Below, piece by piece: positions 1 through 5,739 of a DNA stretch of 5,739 nucleotides (its first letter is position 1; every line of letters starts with the position of its first letter). A model generated the notes under the pieces. That model was not told the origin of the DNA, did not search any database, and saw nothing but the letters and a program-made list of their open reading frames with translations. Position numbers and translations under genes: made by a program. This stretch comes from an uncultured Bacteroidales bacterium (GTDB lineage: Bacteria; Bacteroidota; Bacteroidia; Bacteroidales; Muribaculaceae). The stretch covers positions 1 to 5,739 of the forward strand of contig USIN01000123.1 of NCBI GenBank assembly GCA_900554715.1, given 5' to 3'.

Positions 1-1188
1 GGTGCGGTTGCGCACGGCGCGGGCCAGCTGCATCCGCTGCCGCTCGCCGGTCGAGAGCGTCGACGTGGCGCGGTCGAGTGTCAGATAACCGAGTCCGAGG
101 TCGAGCAGACGGCGTGCGGTCTGCAGATAGGAATCACAGATGCTCCGGGCCATCGGACGCATGTCGTCGGGCAGCGTCCCGGGAACCCCGCGGACCCATT
201 CGACGCTCTCGGCGAGAGTCATCTCACAGGCGGCGTCGAGACCTATGCCGCGCAGACGCGGAGCGCGGGCTTTTTCAGACAGGCGCGTACCGTGGCAGGC
301 CGGACAGAGTCCCTGGTGAAGAAAGCGCGCGACACGCTTCATGCCCTTGTCGTCCTTGACTTTGGCGAGGGCGTTTTCGACGGTATAGACTGCGCTGTAG
401 AATGTAAAGTCAAGCTCGACGGCCTGCTCGGAGTTCTTGCCTTTATAGAGAATATGTTTCTTCTCGGCCGGCCCGTCGAAGACGATTTCACGCTCTTTTG
501 GCGTCAGCTGATTGAAAGGCACATCGGTGCGCACGCCCATGGCGCGGCAGACATCGGTCATGAGCGACCACATCAGCGTCTTCCACGGCGCGACGGCACC
601 CTCGTCGATTGTCAGAGTCTCGTCGGGCACAAGAGTCGAGCGGTCGACGGTCATCACCGTGCCCGTGCCGCCGCAACGCTCGCAGGCACCTGTGCTGTTG
701 AACGAGAGATCTTCGGCCGACGGACCGTAGAACGCCGTACCGCAATTATCGCATATCAGCTCACGCTCGGCCGCCACATCAAGCGACGGCGCGTGATAGT
801 GGCCGCACTTGGGACAGCGGTGGCTCGCGAGGCGCGAGAACATCAGGCGCAGGCTGTTCAGCAGCTCTGTGCCCGTGCCGAAAGTGCTTCTTATGCCCGG
901 CACTCCGGGACGCTGATGCAAGGCTATCGAAGCCGGGATATAGAGAATCTCATCGACATCGGCCTTGGGCGCCTGGGTCATACGGCGGCGCGTATAGGTC
1001 GACATGGCCTCGAGATAGCGCCGCGAACCCTCGGCATAGAGAACGCCGAGCGCAAGCGACGATTTGCCCGAGCCCGACACGCCGGCGATGCCGACGATGC
1101 GGTTGAGAGGTATGTCGACATCAATATTTTTGAGATTATGCACCCGCGCACCGCGGACTTCAATATTTCTGACAGACTTTTCTACCAT
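1..1188 (-). CDS. UvrA-like ABC ATPase lacking the UvrB-binding domain (N-terminal 396 residues; 3' end beyond window)
   Basis: This is a DNA-binding ATPase of the UvrA family, cytoplasmic, seen from its start to the first ABC signature. Visible landmarks are 'VRGARVHNLKNIDVDIP' (residues 11-27), Walker A 'GVSGSGKSS' (36-44), 'YAEGSRRYLEAMSTY' (51-65), 'STFGTGTELLNSLRLMFSR' (101-119), 'CPACHGTRLSEKAR' (295-308), 'LGLGYLTLDR' (364-373) and the signature 'LSTGERQR' (378-385). Four CxxC pairs (125/128, 146/149, 169/172, 295/298) fit the family's zinc modules. Only 17 residues separate C128 from C146, where canonical UvrA carries a UvrB-binding domain of roughly 115 residues, and the signature arrives about that much earlier than in a 940-residue UvrA. 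It is therefore probably a class II/III paralogue (as D. radiodurans UvrA2 or the drug-resistance protein DrrC), not the housekeeping uvrA. ATG at 1188 is the first start after an in-frame TAA at 1203-1201 and is needed to keep the N-terminal strand before Walker A. There is no Shine-Dalgarno. The second ATPase half is not visible. The family call is firm and the subclass is inferred. Confidence 0.93.
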   Translation of the reverse strand, partial: MVEKSVRNIEVRGARVHNLKNIDVDIPLNRIVGIAGVSGSGKSSLALGVLYAEGSRRYLEAMSTYTRRRMTQAPKADVDEILYIPASIALHQRPGVPGIRSTFGTGTELLNSLRLMFSRLASHRCPKCGHYHAPSLDVAAERELICDNCGTAFYGPSAEDLSFNSTGACERCGGTGTVMTVDRSTLVPDETLTIDEGAVAPWKTLMWSLMTDVCRAMGVRTDVPFNQLTPKEREIVFDGPAEKKHILYKGKNSEQAVELDFTFYSAVYTVENALAKVKDDKGMKRVARFLHQGLCPACHGTRLSEKARAPRLRGIGLDAACEMTLAESVEWVRGVPGTLPDDMRPMARSICDSYLQTARRLLDLGLGYLTLDRATSTLSTGERQRMQLARAVRNRT

Positions 1189-1200
1189 GGTAAATGAATC
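1189..1200 (-). other. 12-base junction between the TPR lipoprotein and the UvrA-like gene
   Basis: Only twelve bases separate the TAA of the lipoprotein gene from the ATG of the UvrA-like gene. They contain no purine-rich Shine-Dalgarno, no room for a promoter and no hairpin, so the downstream gene is most likely translated from the same message. Both genes use the same reading frame, with four sense codons (Asp-Ser-Phe-Thr) between stop and start. Confidence 0.7.
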
Positions 1201-4200
1201 TTATTCCATATCCGGCTCGTCCGACTGGTTGCCGGGGTCATAGGCCGGGAGGACGGGTGTCTTAGGCTTCTCGGGACGGCGGGGAGCCTCTTTCTTCTGC
1301 TCCGGAGTGTCGGTCTGCTTAGGCTCGTCCTTGAGATCGGGCTGTCCGGGCTGCAAGACAGGCTCTTTCACCTCGGGTTCATTGACTTCCTCAAGCACTT
1401 CGTCGACTATGACGCCATCGCCGCCGGAGTCTTTCAGACGCTCGTCGGCATCGTCGAGAGTCTCGACCTCCTCAGGCTGGAGAAGCCCGGCTTGTGCGTC
1501 GATATAATTCTGACTTTCAAGATATTTAAAGTAATCGTCGAACGAGCGGCCCTCGTTGATAAGTTTCTCGAAGTTGCCTACGCCCATAGGTATCGGACGG
1601 ACGCCCTTGGGAAGCTTGAACTCATCGGAAGCGGCCATGACGCGACGGTAGTGATTAAGCTCGTCGAGGCTGTCGAAGCCGCGGACGATGACCATGCCGA
1701 GACGGCCGAAATTCATCTGCTCGATATCGAAGTCCTTGACGACAAATGATTTGAAGTTATGGCGTGCGATCTCGTAGATAAGCGCGTTGCCAGGCACCTC
1801 GGCAGTGTCATAGACAAAGACGAGGAGCTGCTTGATATTCGGGTCGAGGTCGAAGACGACAGGGTCGAGCGATGTGCTGTCGTTGGGGTTGTCGCTCAGA
1901 CGGAGATCCCAGAACATGCCGCGGAGGTTGCCGCCGCTGCCGGCGTGGAGCTTGCGTCCCTGAGCCATGCCTTTGAGCCATGCGGCGGCCACGGGCGTGA
2001 TGTCGGTGTCGGGATAGCGCTCGAGCATGTCGCGAAGCACGGCGTTGAACTCATCGGGCCGGTTCTCGGTGACGTATGCCAGGGCGTGAAGGAACATGAA
2101 CTTAGGCATGATCTTGCTCAGCGGATATTTCTCCGACATCTCGGCGTAGGCGCTGTGGACCCGGTCGTTGCGGTTGTTGAGATAGTCGTCGTAGGTCTGC
2201 TCGTAGAGCTGCTGCTGGCGGGCGTCCATCGTCTTGAGATTCTCGATATACCGGAGATCGCGCATGGCCGTGCCGTATTTGCTGTCGGGGAAGTCGTCGA
2301 TGATGAGGCGGCGGTAGCGCTCGGCCTCGGCGGTCTTGCCCTCGCGCATATACATCAGATAGATGTTATAGTAGACATCGAGACGGTAGACGTTGTCGGG
2401 ATAATCCTTGAGCAGGCGGTCGAACTCGCTCATCGAGGCGGGGAAGTCCTCGAGCTTGTCCTTGAGTATCACGCCCATGTTAAACAGACCTTCCTGGATG
2501 ATGTCGTTGCAGGTCTGGCGCTCTTCGTCGGTCTTGGGAATCTGCGAGAGGTAGTATTCGGGGAAGTGCGGGTCGTCGGCCGAGGCGTCTTTCTTGTTAT
2601 CGTCGTCGGGCGAGCCGCCGCCGTCGGCGATGCTGTCGGCGAGAGCGTCGTCCTTGTCAGAATCGGCGTCGAAGTCGTTGACGTTGAAAGTAGCCTTGTT
2701 GCGGCGGCGCCAGTCGTCTTCGAGCTTGCGCGAGCCCCAACGGCGCTGAAACTCGGTCTTGCCCGAGTTGCGGGTGGCCGTGTTGTAGAAATACCACGAG
2801 TTGTCTGAATTGATATTGAACGAATTTGGCGCCTGCGCGGCGTTGCCGTTGTTAAACTGGTTGCCTTGTGCGGCCTGATTGGCGAGATACTCCTCGCGAC
2901 GGGCGTTCTCGGCCTCTTCTTTCTCCTTTTTGACAAGCTCCTCGATGATTTTGTTGACAACCTCGAGCTGTTGCTCGGGCGTCATGCGGCTGAGGCGCAG
3001 CAGCGAGTCCTGAAGGGTGACGTTCTGCGAGTAGAGCGCCAGTTCGTCAAGGACGTCAGAGCGCCGTTTCAACAGCTTGTAGTCGGGAAAAGTCTCGGGC
3101 AACTGAGGTATGGCCTCGGCATAACAGGGCTGTGCCTTCTCATACTGCCGGCGCTCGAAATACAGTCCGCCGAGGGTTATCTGACTGACGGCCTTGTCGA
3201 TGCCGTTGCGCGTACTCTTCTCGGCTGCAAGCACATAGTTTTCGATGGCTTTGTTAGTGTCGCGGCGCGAGAGATAGAGATTGCCGATGGCATAATATAT
3301 CTGATCGAGATAATCCTTGTTTCTGTCATAGCGCGTCATGCGTTTGAGCGCCTTGACCTCGGAGGTGATGTCGCTGCCGTCGAAGACCTCGCTCTGCTTG
3401 ATACGGGCATTGAATTTCGTGCGGTATGGCGCCGACGACGAGCCTCCCGCCTTCTTGAAGGCTTCGTAGGCTGCCTTTTTCTGCCCCAGGCGGGTATATA
3501 CCTGTCCGAGAAGGAAGTTGAGACGCGTCTTCTGTGAGCCTGACGACGTCTTGATGGCCTCGCGGAGATATGGCACGGCCTTCTCATAGTCACCTGACTT
3601 GATCTCATAGTCGGCATAGACATAATTGTAGAGTCCGCGCAGGGTCTTGTCGGTGAGCTCGGCCTCCTTGATGCGCGTTATTATCATCTCGGCCTCGAAA
3701 AGCCAGCCGAGAGAGACATAGCTCTGAGACTGCCACAGCTTTGCCTCGGTGACAGTCTTTGGCAGCCATGAGAAATGGCGGCTTATATAGAAGAATGTCG
3801 ACGCGGCGCCGAGAAAATCGCCGTTGTAGTACTGGCTGCGGCCCATCATCATCCAGGCGTTGTGGAGGAACGGGTTATATTCGTCGCGTTTGAGCCAGGC
3901 CTTGTATTCGGGCGAGTTCTTGCCGCCCTTGCGCTGCGGGCGTTGCTTGATCGAACGCAGCTGTATGGCTTTCTGGGCCTTCTCTATCGAGCGGTTGAAG
4001 CTGCCCGCGGGCTGCGGGGCGAGCGGGTCGCTCTTGGCCTCGACAGGGTGCATGAAAACCAGCCGCGAGTAGTCGTCCTCGTAGGCGCGCTCCATCTCGT
4101 CGAGCGTCTCCTTGTAGTGGACGTCACCGTTGTAGTAGATGTTATAGCGCGTGATGAAGGCCGTATACTGGCGTCGCGCCGCGGTGTTTTTCTTACCGAG

Positions 4201-4269
4201 ACACGACGACAGACCGCACAGCGAAAGCGCGGCCAACAGCATGATGACTACCCGTCGGATATGTTTCAT
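1201..4269 (-). CDS. porW: PorW/SprE-family type IX secretion TPR lipoprotein (1022 residues)
   Basis: This is a TPR lipoprotein of the Bacteroidota-specific PorW/SprE family, needed for type IX secretion and gliding in the species studied. It probably sits in the periplasm on the inner leaflet of the outer membrane. A signal peptide 'MKHIRRVVIMLLAALSLCGL' (1-20) leads to lipobox LSSC with lipidated C23. The next residues, LGKK, lack the acidic surface-export motif. Family hallmarks are 'RYNIYYNGDVHYKETLDEM' (41-59), 'EYKAWLKRDEYNPFLHNAWM' (121-140), then TPR-like helices to about 395, a charged coiled-coil stretch (434-470), 'SWYFYNTATRNSGKTEFQRR' (491-510) with 'WGSRKLEDDWRRRNK' (511-525), a second TPR block (about 588-770) and a C-terminal globular domain (about 800-919) with two similar halves around 'VFVYDTAEVPGNALIY' and 'NYIDAQAGLL' just after. 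An Asn/Gln linker (464-490), an Asp-rich linker (532-567) and a charged Pro/Glu tail (about 930-1022) look disordered. The ATG at 4269 is chosen because it begins the signal peptide; the frame stays open upstream to 4629, but that part overlaps the preceding gene and lacks family features. The gene starts 26 bases after the previous stop. Family is confident; secretion function here is by homology, with no other type IX gene in the window. Confidence 0.93.
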   Translation of the reverse strand: MKHIRRVVIMLLAALSLCGLSSCLGKKNTAARRQYTAFITRYNIYYNGDVHYKETLDEMERAYEDDYSRLVFMHPVEAKSDPLAPQPAGSFNRSIEKAQKAIQLRSIKQRPQRKGGKNSPEYKAWLKRDEYNPFLHNAWMMMGRSQYYNGDFLGAASTFFYISRHFSWLPKTVTEAKLWQSQSYVSLGWLFEAEMIITRIKEAELTDKTLRGLYNYVYADYEIKSGDYEKAVPYLREAIKTSSGSQKTRLNFLLGQVYTRLGQKKAAYEAFKKAGGSSSAPYRTKFNARIKQSEVFDGSDITSEVKALKRMTRYDRNKDYLDQIYYAIGNLYLSRRDTNKAIENYVLAAEKSTRNGIDKAVSQITLGGLYFERRQYEKAQPCYAEAIPQLPETFPDYKLLKRRSDVLDELALYSQNVTLQDSLLRLSRMTPEQQLEVVNKIIEELVKKEKEEAENARREEYLANQAAQGNQFNNGNAAQAPNSFNINSDNSWYFYNTATRNSGKTEFQRRWGSRKLEDDWRRRNKATFNVNDFDADSDKDDALADSIADGGGSPDDDNKKDASADDPHFPEYYLSQIPKTDEERQTCNDIIQEGLFNMGVILKDKLEDFPASMSEFDRLLKDYPDNVYRLDVYYNIYLMYMREGKTAEAERYRRLIIDDFPDSKYGTAMRDLRYIENLKTMDARQQQLYEQTYDDYLNNRNDRVHSAYAEMSEKYPLSKIMPKFMFLHALAYVTENRPDEFNAVLRDMLERYPDTDITPVAAAWLKGMAQGRKLHAGSGGNLRGMFWDLRLSDNPNDSTSLDPVVFDLDPNIKQLLVFVYDTAEVPGNALIYEIARHNFKSFVVKDFDIEQMNFGRLGMVIVRGFDSLDELNHYRRVMAASDEFKLPKGVRPIPMGVGNFEKLINEGRSFDDYFKYLESQNYIDAQAGLLQPEEVETLDDADERLKDSGGDGVIVDEVLEEVNEPEVKEPVLQPGQPDLKDEPKQTDTPEQKKEAPRRPEKPKTPVLPAYDPGNQSDEPDME

Positions 4270-4295
4270 AAAGATAAAACGTTCACGGCGGCTGT
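4270..4295 (-). other. 26-base junction upstream of the PorW/SprE start, no Shine-Dalgarno
   Basis: Between the TAA of the HD-phosphohydrolase gene and the ATG of the lipoprotein gene lie 26 bases, ending in a T/A-rich run (GTTTTATCTTT) directly before the ATG. There is no GGAGG-like site, as is usual in Bacteroidota, where an unstructured A/T-rich leader helps initiation. No Bacteroides-type promoter (TTTG with TAnnTTTG) and no terminator hairpin with a T tract are apparent, which supports co-transcription. Confidence 0.6.
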
Positions 4296-5738
4296 TTATT
4301 GTGAGACTTTCTGCCTGAATCCCGCGGCGTCGGGATAGGTCACACGCGAGTGGTAGATTGTCATAAGACGCTTTACAAAGACATCCTTGATGACGGGCAC
4401 GTCCTTGAATTCGATGGCCGATTCGTTGTATAGGCCGTCGGCAATCTGGCCGTCGATAATCTTGTTGACCAGCGCACGGATGGCTTCGGGCGTATGTTCC
4501 TTGAGCGAACGGCTGGCGGCCTCGACGGCGTCGGCCATCATCAGCACGGTCGTCTCGCGCGACTGCGGCATCGGGCCCGGATAGGTAAACGGAGCCGGGT
4601 CGACGGCCTCGTCGGGATGAGCCTTGCACTCGGTGATATAGAAGTATTTGGCCATGCCTTTGCCGTGATGCTCGGTGATGAAATCCTTTATCACCGAGGG
4701 CAGGCCGGCCTTGTCGGCCAGACGCAGGCCGTCGTTGACATGGTTGATGACGATGCGGGCGCTCTGGACAGGCGTCAGGGCGTCATGCGGATTGACGCCG
4801 TGCTGGTTCTCGGTGAAGAACGCCGGATTGACGAGTTTGCCGACATCGTGGTATAGGGCGCCGGCGCGCACGAGCTGTTCGTTGGCGCCGATGCGTTTTG
4901 CCGCCTCCGACGCGAGATTGCTCACAGCCATAGAGTGCTGGAACGTGCCCGGACACTCGTCGCTGAGACGTCGCAGCAGCGGTGTGTTTACGTCGGCCAG
5001 CTCGACAAGTGTCACAACCGAGACGAAACCGAAGAGACGCTCGACCACAAACATCAGCACATAGGCCATCGATGTCAGCAGCGAATTGACGCCCAGGTAG
5101 ATGACCATTCTTATCGAAAAGCCTTCGAAGGTGCCGTTCATAAGCAGCTCGAGCGCCACATAAGACAAGAGATAGGCGGCGGCGACAAAACAGGCCGTGC
5201 GCAGCAGTTCGGAACGCTGGCGCAGCTGCTTGAGAGAATAGACGGCGGCTGCCGCGGCTGATATCTGGAGGAAGATAAATTCGAGAGGGAACGAGGTTAT
5301 GCCGGCGCATATCATCGTCGTCACGGTCGAGACAAACAGCCCCGTGCGGCCGTCAAAGAAGACAAGAACCAGTATCGGCACGATAGTCATAGGCACGATA
5401 TAGATGCCCGACGGTATGAATGTGTTGAGCGCCACGGCCATCAGGAAGAAGAATGTGACGACGCTGATGATAAACAGGAAGGCTTTGAGATTCGTATATA
5501 TCGCCCGACAGTAGATATAGACATAGACGCAGAGGATGACAAGCAGCATCACGACGTAGACAAACTGGCCGAGCAGCATCAGCCAGTCGCTCTTGGAATC
5601 TTTTGTGACACTGTCTTTGAGCATCGCCTCGTAGGTCATGAGATTGGTGAAGTCCTGCGGCGACACTATCGCGCCTTTGTCGATGATGGTCTGCCCCTGC
5701 TGTATCACGCCACGGTCGGCCGTGAGCGTCAGGTAGTC
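4296..5738 (-). CDS. 7TMR-HD family membrane phosphohydrolase, PgpH-like (5'-truncated by window edge)
   Basis: This is an integral inner-membrane HD-domain phosphohydrolase of the family whose Listeria member PgpH hydrolyses cyclic di-AMP to pApA, so the likely role here is lowering c-di-AMP. The last 480 codons are visible. The frame is open to the window edge: 'DYLTLTADRG' precedes the GTG at 5708, which is internal, and the family normally has an N-terminal membrane helix and extracytoplasmic domain before this point. Numbering from that GTG, 'GQTIIDKGAIV' (5-15) ends the extracytoplasmic domain. Seven hydrophobic segments follow (about 43-70, 76-97, 101-118, 123-139, 143-158, 171-190, 200-224). 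The cytoplasmic HD domain then shows metal and catalytic residues in the expected order: H258 in 'PGTFQHSM', H287-D288 in 'LYHDVGK', H323 in 'INHVNDG', H347-H348 in 'TEHHGKG' and D393 in 'MADAVEAA'. 'FFTENQ', 'NPHD' and 'YPGPMPQSRE' are also family marks. All catalytic positions are intact, so it is probably active. The nucleotide specificity is inferred from homology. Confidence 0.93.
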   Translation of the reverse strand, partial: DYLTLTADRGVIQQGQTIIDKGAIVSPQDFTNLMTYEAMLKDSVTKDSKSDWLMLLGQFVYVVMLLVILCVYVYIYCRAIYTNLKAFLFIISVVTFFFLMAVALNTFIPSGIYIVPMTIVPILVLVFFDGRTGLFVSTVTTMICAGITSFPLEFIFLQISAAAAAVYSLKQLRQRSELLRTACFVAAAYLLSYVALELLMNGTFEGFSIRMVIYLGVNSLLTSMAYVLMFVVERLFGFVSVVTLVELADVNTPLLRRLSDECPGTFQHSMAVSNLASEAAKRIGANEQLVRAGALYHDVGKLVNPAFFTENQHGVNPHDALTPVQSARIVINHVNDGLRLADKAGLPSVIKDFITEHHGKGMAKYFYITECKAHPDEAVDPAPFTYPGPMPQSRETTVLMMADAVEAASRSLKEHTPEAIRALVNKIIDGQIADGLYNESAIEFKDVPVIKDVFVKRLMTIYHSRVTYPDAAGFRQKVSQ

Positions 5739-5739
5739 A

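Noticed and set aside
78..359. Plus-strand open frame of 93 codons, strongly Arg-rich
   Set aside because: It is antisense to the UvrA-like gene and has no recognisable feature beyond composition.
292..1197. Plus-strand open frame of 301 codons
   Set aside because: It lies opposite the UvrA-like gene, whose motifs are unmistakable. Its His/Arg/Ala-rich translation has no recognisable domain, as expected from the antisense of G+C-rich codons.
1759..2808. Plus-strand open frame of 349 codons
   Set aside because: It is antisense to the PorW/SprE gene. The translation is Val/Glu/Ala-rich and low in complexity, without a signal or domain. Antisense frames stay open because the sense codons rarely give stop complements.
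2866..3537. Plus-strand open frame of 223 codons with hydrophobic runs
   Set aside because: It is antisense to the TPR region of the lipoprotein. The Leu/Val-rich runs mirror the Glu/Lys/Gln-rich helices of the sense strand and are not credible membrane helices.
4270..4295. Possible promoter before the lipoprotein gene
   Set aside because: The 26 bases are too short for the -33/-7 Bacteroides promoter plus leader, and no TAnnTTTG element is seen. A promoter inside the upstream coding region cannot be excluded but has no support here.
4270..4629. Extension of the PorW/SprE frame by 120 residues upstream of ATG 4269
   Set aside because: It overlaps the conserved C-terminal part of the HD phosphohydrolase on the same strand in another frame, is Arg-rich with no family similarity, and would bury the lipoprotein signal peptide inside the protein.
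4783..5310. Minus-strand open frame of 175 codons inside the HD phosphohydrolase gene
   Set aside because: It lies on the same strand but out of frame with intact transmembrane segments and HD motifs. Its Arg/Cys-rich composition is typical of a frame-shifted shadow.

Overview
The window comes from a member of the phylum Bacteroidota, most likely order Bacteroidales. The main reasons are a PorW/SprE-type lipoprotein, a family found only in this phylum, and the absence of Shine-Dalgarno sequences before the two visible starts, which is normal there. Codon use is fairly G+C-rich for the group. A gut lineage such as Muribaculaceae would fit, but that is only an impression from composition.

All coding is on the minus strand and fills almost the whole window, so the reading order runs from right to left. 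First comes the C-terminal two-thirds of a seven-transmembrane HD-domain phosphohydrolase of the PgpH/7TMR-HD type (5738-4296). Its 5' end lies beyond the right edge. After 26 bases comes a complete 1022-residue TPR lipoprotein of the PorW/SprE family (4269-1201), a periplasmic component of the type IX secretion and gliding system. After a further 12 bases comes the first 396 residues of a UvrA-like ABC ATPase (1188-1), which runs off the left edge. This UvrA has lost the space for the UvrB-binding domain, so it resembles the short class II/III UvrA paralogues rather than the housekeeping excinuclease subunit.

The tight spacing and the lack of a promoter or terminator between the genes suggest one transcript carrying a nucleotide second-messenger hydrolase, a secretion-system lipoprotein and a DNA-binding ABC ATPase. 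Nothing in the sequence shows a functional link between the three beyond co-transcription. No gene-free stretch exceeds 26 bases. I see no RNA gene, mobile element, CRISPR array or DNA repeat. The long plus-strand open frames are antisense shadows of these genes. I do not see a new biological system. The most unusual points are the UvrB-domain-less UvrA, the modular PorW with disordered linkers and a long charged tail, and the gene grouping itself.
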